Assembly (NCBI GenBank): GCA_037389465.1 | Contig: JAZARR010000110.1 | Location: 2,795,501 to 2,859,500 of the forward strand | Direction of reading: 5' to 3' | Origin: Baylisascaris procyonis | Lineage: Eukaryota; Nematoda; Chromadorea; Rhabditida; Ascarididae | DNA length: 64,000 nucleotides | In this document: piece by piece, positions 53,901 through 64,000 of the stretch | How positions within the stretch are numbered: the stretch's first letter is position 1 | Layout: the number at the start of each line of letters is the position of its first letter | Notes under the pieces: model-generated | Told to the model about the DNA's origin: nothing | Database searches by the model: none | The model's input: the letters and a program-made list of their open reading frames with translations, nothing else | Translations under genes and position numbers: made by a program

Positions 53901-56900
53901 GATCTTTACCATCATAACGTTCCATTATTTGAACGTCTAATTGTGATCGATCATAGATCCCTAATAAGAAAAAAATTTATTTCAATTGAATTTAAAATAT
54001 AGTTTTATCGTTAATTAAATGAGATAATTAATTTCTTAATTTATGTACTATTTTATTAGATCCAATGCTTTATAAACTTATTGCACTACATAAATGCACT
54101 ATTGAAGTAGTAGAGAAATTATAAAAATTGATTTAATTTTTGCATATATTGCTAACTCATTAGCATTTATAAAATTTCGAAGGTAAATGAATAACTTTTT
54201 AATTGCGTAGATTAAGGAAAATTTAAACGGCCGGAACTATGAACTAGATTTTTCCATAAACGTTAATATTATTTATAATAATAAAGATAAATTATTGTAC
54301 TTTAATTATTAATAAACTTTTTTCTTATGAAGACCAAAGAAGCCGATAGCAGTTATACATCGGCAGATAAGAACTATAGGATTAATTAAATTGAAAAATT
54401 TGAGCATTCCATATCGTCTTCTTTAACATTAAAATTTTCTTTCAAAATAATTATCTGAAATTTCTCATTGCTCAATCGATTTAAAAAAAAATGAGCTTAA
54501 TGACTAAGTAATATTGGCATTGAAAAAGAATCTGAAAAAAAAAATCGAAACTGTGAGCGGGATTTTTTTTTAAATTCTAAATATTAATTATTCATACTTG
54601 ATTTTTATTTAATTTCAATAAAATATCATCGATAAGATATAGACAAAAATGATAAAATCATTAATTCTAAAAGTATTGATCGCTTTCTGCTATTTTATTT
54701 TTAAAAAACAATGAAAATAAATTTCCGTCTTACATGATCCAAATTCGAGAACACAAAATTGATCATCGAATGGAAAAAATGTTACATCTAATTTGCATAT
54801 CGAATAAACTTTAGCCGGTGGAGCCCATTGTACTGAAATATTCGCAATATTATATCAAAGCACATCTTGTCAGTACACATTGAAAAAAATTCCCCTTGTA
54901 ATGTTGGATAAAATTTTTAGTTAGTAGAAATGGGTGATTGTGCATTGTAATGGTACTCCTCTCGTGTATGTCGATGACAATAAACAATATAGGTGCATAA
55001 TTTCAAAAAATTTGATGTATAAATATTTGCTTGTAACACTACAGCTTGAGATGGTACGAAAGGAATATTCATACTATAAGATTTTTTTTGTTCGTATGTC
55101 ATACAGTATAATTGGTAGAATTATATAGATGATAGATAATACAGTATACCATAATATAATATCTAGCAGCATACAGTAAGGAGTCTCAACGAATGCTATG
55201 CCTAAATATGAATACCCAACGTGATTATGGAATCGACGGAAGTCTCTCCCAAAGGCATTATCACTCCATCTTCGAGGATATACGGATTTCCCTCCATCTT
55301 ATACTGATAAGATCCACCTTGGAATATGATAAGATCCATCTTAGGCTTATAAGATTTAAGATATAGCAAAGAATTCAATGAATTTAATGGCTCGATCTTT
55401 GATCATCTCAAGCAATCATAGTATTGATACGCTTTCAAAGCGAAGCATTCAATTATTGATTGCACTTGTTCGAATCTTGACGCCGACTAAATAATATATG
55501 CAAATGCACTTACGATCACCATTGCTAAGAATATGCAAATTAGTGTCGACGAATCCTCGTGAGAAGTCTCGTGCGCTGCAAAATTTGAATAAATTATTTT
55601 GCATATCAAAATGCTTCATATTGCACTTATTTCGAATGTTTTAGCTTATTTTAGATTCACTTAGTAATATCATCCACCATATGAGGTTCTTTTAGTCTTG
55701 AACATTTCTAATTAGACTATTCAATGATATTTTATTTTTTTGATGCATTTATTAGTTTATTTGAAGCTTCTTAGCTTATTTAGCTTCTGATTCAGTTGCT
55801 CCACTTAATTTCGCTCACATGATTTGAAAATGAAAAAAAAAAATTTGATATAATTTATAAAGATTGTTAAGATATACGAATATATAATAACTACTTTGTG
55901 CTATTACCACTTGCTAATACAATTAAGCAATAATTGAGCGATTTAGATGTAATTTTTTTTTTAAACTTTAAAATTAAATAAAAATAATAAGGAAGGATTG
56001 GATTTTCTGCAACTTAAAAAAAAAACGTAAATTTTTCTCAGATAAATTCAATAATTAAAATGGCTAACTTGTTGTAGAGGACGATATCTGGAGTCCATAC
56101 ATATCGAATCGCAACGGTCAATTTACTAATATTACCGAATTCGGATGGATCCCAATGGATACGCTCATCATGCCAACTTTGCTCGACCCAAATATTTAAT
56201 GCCAACACTTGACTTCTCTCATCCTTAAATCAACATTAAATTTATTCAACATTCATTTTTTTCAATTATAATTTATGCAAATTTATGGATTTTTTTTTTC
56301 TAAATTCCATATTTCACATTCGAGACGCTCAAATCATTTCATTTTTCTTTTCATTCAAAGTCGTTAAATTTTTTTTCTTGTTATTTTATGATATTTTTTA
56401 AATGATTTTTGTGATGATTTCTCATAAATTTCTTCATTAATGCAGAACTTAAAATTGAAAAACACTTTCACTATAGTGAAGGAAATCCTAACTTCTAACT
56501 TTACAGGCAAATCCTAGTTAATGAAATAATCGGTAAACCTACTCGGGAATGCCTACCTAGAATTTTAGCAGAAGGTGCAGCTGCCTTAATTGCAAAAACA
56601 ATAAAATACATTTCAATGAAAACCATCTTCATTATCAGAAACCTATCAGAAACGAAAAAAGTCTAAGAGAGTTTGTTTAAATTAATCGAATCATAAAAAT
56701 TACGCTCAAAAAAAAATTTTAAGTTGTAAAATTTAAATATTTTAATTTTCTTTGACAAATGAAACGTTTTTTTTTGCTATATATTACCACAATAATGAAT
56801 ATAATATTGTTAGGAATTTTTTTGAAAGAAAAAATTAAGTATGAAAATCAAATAAAATTTTTTTTTCGTATATCTTAAATTTTCGTATGGAGCAATGGGA

Positions 56901-59370
56901 ATTGGAAGAGTGAAAAATTTTCGCCAAAGAAACGTTTTAGGGGGGTAAATAGATTCATCAAAATTGAATGTTATTGAAATATGTGATTCTTGTTGAATGC
57001 CTTAGGGAAATGTGGCCGATTTTTACGCCTATTTGTTTGTATTCTTTACCCTTCAAATAATCAATTTAAGCGAAAAATCTTTTTCCTATCGTTCCTTTTT
57101 TTTCTCACTAATAAATTCTCTCATTAATAGTCGAATATTGAGAGGAAAATACTTTATAAAAAGCTTTATGAGATTATAAGCTAAAAAGAAATGCGTATTA
57201 GGAAAACGAAAAAATATAATGTTTTTTTTTTGAATATATGATGGTTGAAAAGCTCAAATTGCTTATCTTTAGATTTATTTTATTCTCTCGCAGAAAAAAA
57301 AAAATTTTTTTCTGACGGTCGTTGAACTATTCAAAACATAAATTTCCAAAAAAAAGGAAGAAAAGTAAAAATTTTTTTTCTCAATAATAAAATATATACC
57401 TATCGTTTCTTAAAGGTTCATTTTTTTTTTAAAGACCGAAGTAACTACACACTAGAAGAAAATAAATTTCGATATCAAAGTTTTCAAAAGATTTAATTTT
57501 TATTGATTGATTTTATCGAAGATTAATTCTAAATTTTCAAGTAAAATAAAAATCAATAATTCGCCACCTAGTCGTAAAAAAAAAATTAAAAATGAAAAAA
57601 TTAAAAATAATGGATATTACGCACGATATTAAAAATATGCGTAAGCGTCAATCCCATATATACATTGACAACTGTGGATGCATTAATAACCGGTCGTACG
57701 GAAATATCATAATTACGTAAAATATGCCTAAATAGACGTTGTTCATCGTTTACACCGAATTTTTGCAAATCTGCATCCGCTATCTTCGAACGATCCGGTA
57801 CAGGAGGCAATTCGACTGCAAATATTTAGAATGATTTCAATTATTTTATCGATAAAATTTTAGTAGCAATCATTGCATTCTAATGAAAACTTTTCATCGC
57901 TTAAAAATGTCATCTCATTGCAGCACTTATATCTTCGAATAAGGTGGTGTTATTTTCATTTCTTTTGCGTTCATTCATTACGTATTCGTACGCACAATTA
58001 TGCTAAGTATGTATGAATAAATAATTAGTGTGACTATTTAACTGCCCATTTGTGAAAAAAAAAGCGAACGGATGCATCCCGAAAATAAAGTAAGTCGAGG
58101 TACAATTGCAATTGCGAATAAGCTTATGATCTAAACAAGTTTTAAACTTTAAAAAACAACTTTTTGAATCATAAATTTCAATTGAAAATTTTTCACTTTT
58201 TCAAGAAATTCTTGAATGGAAAAATTTCAATCTCCCATTTGGAATTTTGCTTCAGAAAAATTCTTCCAATTTTCTGAAGTAGCACTCATAGCAAGAAGGC
58301 TATATTGATTTACATATGCGAACAAATAATATTGCATATATTCTCGAACATATTTTATAGTGTTTTATTTATTGAATCTCAAATCCGTATATTTTGGCGA
58401 ATAATAGGAAGCCAAAACTAGATGATTTACCGATGAAAAGACTAGAGGGGGTACCAACGAATAAAATCTAAGTAAGGAAATTGATAAAATTGCGATGAGG
58501 TTACTAGAGAAATAAATACACCAGAATATTTGTATCCCAAATCTTTTATGAATAAACAAGGAATTTAACTACAGAAAGTTCGACTTTTATTGCTTCTCAG
58601 GGAATAAAATAAAAGGGATCATTGGATGGCCGTACCCAAATAATATGAGTGGATAATTCACATTAACTAAGTCTTTATATAGCTCTAATATTAATCAATG
58701 AGCTCTACTTAGCTCTGAAATATCCAATCATTGATAAATGATAGAAATAGAAAAGTTTAATAGCGAGGAAGTTTTTGCTAACGTGTTATAATTATATAAT
58801 GAAGTAACAAGATTTCTATAGCTATACTATTACTAGATCATTAATGCTTTAAAATTTATCCTTACTGGCTAATAATAATAATAATAATAATAAAAGTTTT
58901 GTCGTCATTCTGCCGATGTTTTGCTTTGCTTTCTTTTTCCGCTAAATGCTTAGCCATTATAACATATGATCGAATCTAATAATAAACACATTGAATTTCT
59001 TGAATTCTCATTTAAATGCAGTAACATTAAAAAGATAAGATAGTAGAAGAAGGAATACTCTATGGAATAGAACGAAATGAAATGGAATGAAATGGAATGA
59101 AATCAAACAGAATGAAATGAAATGAAACAAGTGTAATGCAATAGAATGCAATACAATACAATACAATGCAATGTAATGCAATGCAATGCAATTCAATGCA
59201 ACAAAATGGAACCGAATCGAATTGAGTACAAAAGACGACAACTTACTAGCTTCATCGGCAGCAATGAGTAGAATAACCGCAGCCGTGATGAACAGCATGA
59301 GCAGTGTATGCACGCTAGAGCATAGTGGATAACCCTCGAGCGGCTTCATCCACCATTTAGAGACGCCCAT
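50979..59370 (-). CDS. Nicotinic receptor-like Cys-loop channel subunit, non-alpha
   Basis: Pentameric ligand-gated ion channel subunit of the plasma membrane. Ten exons, in transcript order: 59370-59247, 57815-57625, 56223-56069, 55575-55514, 54832-54734, 53960-53725, 53139-52995, 52674-52578, 51992-51866, 51164-50979. Phases join to 473 residues plus stop, a typical subunit length. Residues about 20-41 form a signal peptide core ([20 protein letters not shown]). The Cys-loop has C190 and C204 with 13 residues between and the FFPFDDQ core. The WTPDIVLYN (loop A), FGSW (loop B) and NIW (loop D) aromatics are present, but loop C lacks the adjacent cysteine pair, so it is a non-alpha subunit. 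M1 is about 274-298, M2 about 305-326, M3 about 339-362 and M4 about 433-460. GEK before M2 is the cation-selective pattern. The M3-M4 loop is short (about 70 residues). N-glycosylation sequons occur at residues 86, 136 and 248. The closest named subunit cannot be assigned from sequence reading. Confidence 0.95.
53292..53359. repeat. (TTTA)n in channel-gene intron 6
   Basis: Tetranucleotide TTTA/TTTG repeat within the intron between exons 6 and 7. Non-coding. Confidence 0.9.
58871..58893. repeat. (AAT)7 microsatellite
   Basis: Seven uninterrupted AAT units in intron 1 of the channel gene. Confidence 0.95.
59063..59215. repeat. Pentanucleotide (AATGN) array in channel intron 1
   Basis: Five-base periodicity over about 150 bases. 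The units change along the array from GAAATG/GGAATG to AATAC and then AATGC types. It begins about 30 bases inside the intron from the exon 1 donor at 59246. The minus-strand reading of it continues the exon 1 frame as a His/Phe/Cys-rich tail that is not protein. Confidence 0.85.
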
Positions 59371-59394
59371 CGTTGCGTCGATCTTGAGGTTTGA

Positions 59395-59402
59395 TCTGAA
59401 TT
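59395..59402 (-). promoter_or_regulatory. Splice acceptor upstream of channel-gene start
   Basis: On the minus strand GAATTCAG ends at 59396, leaving a 25-base leader before the ATG at 59370. It could take a trans-spliced leader or end a 5'UTR intron. Confidence 0.4.
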
Positions 59403-62400
59403 CATTTTACAATTTTCTAAGCCGTATACAACAATGATAGATCATATATGTGCCTGAAAACAATTAAATACAAGGCTATGAACACAGAAATCACTGTGAT
59501 ATGCAGCATCGCTGATGAAGTGAAAGCAAAGAGTTGAAACAACGTTCGGAACAAAGGAATAAAATTTGGGATAGTGCGTCAGAATTCCTTTACTTCCTCA
59601 TCCATTACCGAGTTATGTGATGTTCGCCTTTCCAGTCCTTGAATAAGGAATAGAGGAAGATAGAGGATAATCCTCTCTTTATCCAATCCCATTTCTCAAT
59701 CCTGACCCTAAAGAACCATTTGAAGATTGCAAACAACTATATAGTTAAGTGGACTTTTTCATGGGCTTACCATTTCTGAATATCGTATGATGCTATCGTA
59801 CTATTTTTTCCCTCTCTCTTATTGATGGTATTTAATGTGAGAATGCGAATGTGACACGTTGCAGTTGCAGTTGTCATGCTTCTAGAGATATCATAGGAAA
59901 TAAGGGCTTGCTTGGTTCATCTTAGGCTATACAATTGCCCTTTTTAAAGATGAGTTTATTTGTAATGATAATATAGAATCCTCTCTCCTCGTTGAATAAG
60001 GAGATAGGTTCGAAGATGAAGAGACTTTTGAATATCGTTGTAGTCTTATTCATGAAACTAATGTAGCCAATACTGATGTAAGAAATTGCACTCGATAAAC
60101 AGACCATTGCCTTCTGTAAACCGACCATCCTCCCCCCCCACTTCATCATTCCCCCTTTAGATATGGTTTGAGCGAGAAGTTAGAACATATGCTGCAGTAG
60201 TTTTTTAAGTGCCTATATTCCTCCTAAAGTTAGCATAAGCTTTAATGAACGATATAAAAGATGTAAGGATCAAAAATGCGTTTTTTTATATTCAATGAAT
60301 CTTAGTGGAAAATTTCAAGTGTACATAATCTAATATGATAGTTACAGGCCAATATTCTTCCATGCGTATATAAGTGTCTAGATTTTGTCTGCTTTCTTAG
60401 TTGTGAATTGAATTTGCTTTCAATCGGTTGAGTTGTTCTTAAGTGTTTCGTCAAATCGAAATGCAAATCTAGGAGGACTTTATCTATTCGTAGCTAATTT
60501 ATATATTTGGTTAGAGAAAAAATTTGCATATTTTTTTGAATATCAGTTGAGTGGTCGTTCATTTAATTGTCGATCATTTTCGATATTTTCTTATTGGAAT
60601 TTATTAAAATTAATTTATGATTGAAATTAAAATGCATATTAAAATTAATATCAATTAAAATATTAAAATAAAATGTATATGATGTTCAACTTTCTCCGGG
60701 AAAACTGACCTTTCAATAAGTGTTTGATAAATATTTAGAAGCAGTACGAGAAATTATATGTGCAAAATATATGTTGGAGCAAGCAAATCCATTGCTGCCG
60801 AGAAACGATTGATGCATTTTTAGCTTACATTAATATTAAAAAAAATTTAATTTTAAATTATTATATTTAAGTAAACTTGCGTCGATCACATAAAACTTCT
60901 TCCGGAGGAATTCGACAAATTAATTCCCCTATTCAAACATCAATATTTCGAGGTAATTTTTCCAAAAAGTTCGTTACACCGACCCCGTCTGTGGCATTCA
61001 ACTAAGCCTCATTCCTTACGACATTTATGAGGCACTTTAAGAACGTCCATAAAGGGAGGCAGAAATTTATTGCTAAGGAAATACAAATGTTCTCATCATT
61101 ATTCTCAGATATAGGCTGCAAAAAAATTTTTTCCTTCTTTTATTTAATGCTTATTAATTGTATTTTACCCTTATCTCTCTAAGAAAATCATTTCCGCTTA
61201 CAAGAGTAGCAATCTGTATCATCTGTACAATAAATTTACCTCTGCGATGTTTATCTATAGCTCGAATTTTTTTAGAATTTTTGCGAAATTTTCAGCAAAA
61301 TTTGTTATTTTAATTGAATTTGACACAAATAGATTAATATTTAAAATACCGCTAAGGGAACGTCTCTTTTCTTTTTGCTGCGAAAATTCTCTGTGGTTTT
61401 CATCGCAATGACGAATAAGCTCTAATTAATCCACATCACATTATCCAGCCTTCTGCTTTCCATCTATGTAACTAATTCAAATTTTCCAATCTTCTATACC
61501 AAATTTTTTTTTTCAAATTCATTGCGGAATTTCACAATATTTATTGCACAATATTAAACGATGAGAAGTGTTGAAAAGAGATAAACGAATATAAAACATG
61601 TTAGGAAATACGTTAAAGAAATTGGCACAATTTGCGCTTTTTAGTCATTCAAGCATAATATTGTTTTTTTTTTCAACTTTACTAGTAAAAAAATCGAAAA
61701 TTCATTAGCTACAAAATCAGACGCTTAAATAACCTACTATATAAAGACTCAAGCAAAATTCATTTCCGGATTATACTTAACTATTTGCGGAAAAAAAATT
61801 TATTTAGAAATTTTCTGAAATTTTCTAACAATAAACTAAAAAAAACAATAAACGGAAATGAAACTGAATTCAGTAAAACTTCTACCAACTGAGAATATTT
61901 TCATTAAGTTTGATTGCCGTCGTTTATTCTCACAAGTTAGAACCAACACGCACATATACCACAGCCAGATATACAGAGACGAACAAACATATTTACATAT
62001 ACGCGAGGATATGACAATGCGGTTTTACGGGAAAAAAAAAGAAGAAAGAATGCACAAAAAAATGAGTCTACTTATGAGCAAAACTAATGTATTTTGATGA
62101 GAAGATGAACCCTGTGAGCAAGAAAAGACAACGACATATTTTGTGAAAAAAAAAAGGTGGAATATCTGCGCAAGAAGGGATTCTGCTCGATTTGCGATGG
62201 TAAAAAAAAAATCCATCGATCAAACAAATTATAGTTTCCCGAGGCATTTAGTTGAAAACAATTCTCGACAAAATTGCGGAGATCTTCAATAATTTCAGTC
62301 GAATAATTAAAAATAGATAGGTTGAAGCTAGTGAACGATTATATTAATGGAAATCTGATGAAAGTAATTCTATGTAGATTTTTGTGATATGCAAATTTTA

Positions 62401-62600
62401 GAGATTTTCGCATATAAAAATTCTTATTGAAGAGCCAACAACTCGTTATGGAATTTGGCTTATTTCTGCATTTTTAACTATCCTTAGCAAATTTTAAAGA
62501 TACAAGATGGACAGACGCCTCTGTGAATAAACAAAACGTGCCAATCGCAAAATGAACTTTTAGAAAAAATTCTACAAAGAGAAAAAAGTCAATAAATTAG
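59403..62600. other. Upstream of channel gene; no firm gene
   Basis: The promoter of the channel gene should lie in the first part, but I see no distinct core motif. Short fragments that look exon-like occur at 60909-60952 (EFDKLIPLFKHQYFE before GTAATT) and 62158-62200 (VEYLRKKGFCSICD before GTAAAA). They might belong to the candidate gene downstream, but neither has convincing acceptors. Confidence 0.35.
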
Positions 62601-63225
62601 TCAAACATCAAGGCTGAGAGGAGAATAAACGCAATACAATTGAGCAAAGTTGAAATAAGAGATGATGGCACTGCTAACGAGTACCACATAAATGGGACAT
62701 TTTGTGAGGAATGGGAAATTGCTACCCAGAGATTTGCTAATCCAGAGATGGCATCCAGACACTCAGACAGGTACATAAATTCAGCTCTTTGTCAATGCTA
62801 ATGCATAAATTGCGAAAAATGTTCAGTTCTGAATGATCACAATTAAATTCGAATGTTACGATGCACTGCGCATTCATTAGTCGTTTTCGATCGACCGCGT
62901 CTATAAGATTCGAATGGATAGTGAAGATGATTGAATTATAGGCGTTTACAAAGGCACAACTGATTAGAGAGCTGCACAGAAAACAGCAGATCTCAGGTTC
63001 GATCCACTGCATGTGCAAACGTAGTTTTTATATGCCATCAAACTTGTGTTTATTAGCGAACACATGAACTAAGCTAATCTCGGCTTATTTAAAAGTGAAC
63101 CATGTTGGCACTATTTCAGAAAAGGATGTTTCAGAGATGTGGGCAACAAGCATGAGATATTCGAGTGGGCGCATGCGGCGTACAATGACGAGCGTTTCGA
63201 GAACAGCTATCGTAGCAAAGCATAG
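62601..63225 (+). CDS. Candidate two-exon 3' end of unknown gene
   Basis: Not recognised. A proposed exon at 62601-62770 (acceptor AAATTAG, donor AG|GTACAT, phase 2) reads SKVEIRDDGTANEYHINGTF, then FCEEWEIATQRFANPEMASR. It joins in phase to 63120-63225 (acceptor CACTATTTCAG), which reads KGCFRDVGNKHEIFEWAHAA, then YNDERFENSYRSKA and a stop. About a third of codons begin with G, as in real coding sequence, and charged and aromatic residues are evenly mixed. Against this, overlapping open frames of 75-93 codons exist on both strands (minus 62737-63018 and 63085-63312; plus 63095-63373), and no upstream exon with a start was established. AATAAA at 63533-63538 could be its polyadenylation signal. 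It may be a gene, a pseudogene or chance. Confidence 0.3.
62949..63017 (+). other. tRNA-like fossil with canonical B box
   Basis: GTTCGATCC at 62997-63005 is a perfect pol III B box. GGCACAACTGATTAGAGAGC upstream resembles an A box and D arm of a tRNA. GCTGC and ACAGC form a partial anticodon stem. The T stem and acceptor stem do not pair, so this is not a working tRNA. It could be a tRNA pseudogene or the head of a SINE. Confidence 0.35.
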
Positions 63226-64000
63226 ATTCATGAATTTACGCTTATTTCTTTTGCCAAATGATGTGACATTTTTTGACCTTGAACCAACAAAGGTCGAATT
63301 CATGCGAAACAAATGTGGTCCGGAAACTGTTGGTGGTCTTGAAATTCAAATGAAGACGCACCTGAGCGGTTAGAAGTGTGAAATTTCCACTCAGTATCCA
63401 TGCAGCTCAATCCTTTCAAAGGAATGCTATTATAGTACTTCTGTTACTGCATGTTACAAAAAACAACTTTACAAAAAAATTAAACACAGGTTGCAACCTT
63501 TAATACCACAAGTTTGAAAACTTTCCGCATTAAATAAACAGACAAATAAACAAAAAAGATTAATCAACAAATCAAAAAAAAAAAAAAAGAAAAGTTAACA
63601 TTTTTGGGCAACTTTCCGACGTGTAATCACAACATACTGACTGACGCAACTAACTGCAAATATTTCAATGAGATGCGTAAGTGAATTTGTGTTGGATTTG
63701 AAGCAAATATAATTTTGTGCATTCAATCGAATATGATGGACTCATAGAAATGTTGTTCAATTTGTCACTCGTTTTTATCAACGTGGTTTAGAGATTTCGC
63801 AGCTCGCTGCGCGCTTTTCGCATCCGAATATATTTAGCATTCTCCTCGCAATCCCTGAATCCCTTCCACTCAACCATATCCCTACTCATTGTCCTCCTCC
63901 CCTATCCTCCTCTGTTGCTACTTCCATAATTTTGCATAATAGAAATTTGAATTTGATTTATTACTTTCCGTTGCCGCATTACAATAAGTGCCTTCAGTTG
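63226..64000. other. Right edge, no firm gene
   Basis: The plus strand stays open to 63373 in a frame different from the proposed exon, and holds a coding-like stretch (DVTFFDLEPTKVEFMR). A-rich sequence, a CT-rich patch (63886-63915) and a plus-strand AATAAA (63533-63538) follow. No RNA gene or repeat is recognised. Confidence 0.4.

Noticed and set aside
59008..59246. Extension of channel exon 1 into a His/Phe/Cys-rich tail
   Set aside because: Exon 1 has a clear GTAAGT donor, and the tail is the intronic pentanucleotide array.
63085..63312. Minus-strand membrane-like protein of 75 residues
   Set aside because: It overlaps stronger plus-strand coding statistics, has no splice sites and matches no receptor family I know.

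Overview
The window is eukaryotic and most likely from a nematode. It is strongly A+T-rich and full of homopolymer A/T runs and dinucleotide microsatellites. Its two clear genes are split into short exons by GT-AG introns whose acceptors often resemble the nematode TTTCAG form. AATTTCAG and GAATTCAG acceptors lie just upstream of both start codons, as expected for trans-spliced leaders or 5'UTR introns. The species cannot be named from the sequence alone.

Layout. Positions 1 to about 39,900 are a gene-poor stretch in which I could reconstruct no complete gene. It holds a 61-copy 28-bp minisatellite (1055-2756), several TA, GA, CA and TAAA microsatellites, purine/pyrimidine tracts (one a tight G-quadruplex motif), a 46-bp and a 17-bp tandem array, two perfect TGACGTCA sites, one weak candidate signal-peptide exon on the minus strand (10625-10800), and a coding-like but stop-interrupted island (39219-39665).

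Positions 39,939-48,689 (plus strand) hold a complete 15-exon gene for SLY1/SCFD1, the Sec1/Munc18 protein of ER-Golgi SNARE fusion. All exon phases join to 631 codons plus a stop. Positions 59,370-50,979 (minus strand) hold a complete 10-exon gene for a Cys-loop ligand-gated ion channel subunit of the nicotinic acetylcholine receptor type, 473 codons. It lacks the loop C cysteine pair, so it is a non-alpha subunit. The two genes are convergent, with about 2.3 kb between their stop codons and AATAAA signals for each strand in the gap. The last 4.6 kb is mostly AT-rich, with a candidate pair of exons of an unknown gene at 62,601-63,225 and a degenerate tRNA-like module between them.

The two genes have unrelated jobs (secretory-pathway membrane fusion and acetylcholine-type signalling), and nothing suggests a functional cluster. 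I found no previously undescribed multi-gene system. The observations most worth checking are the coded minisatellite, the unusual pore and loop C residues of the channel subunit, and the unassigned candidate exons.
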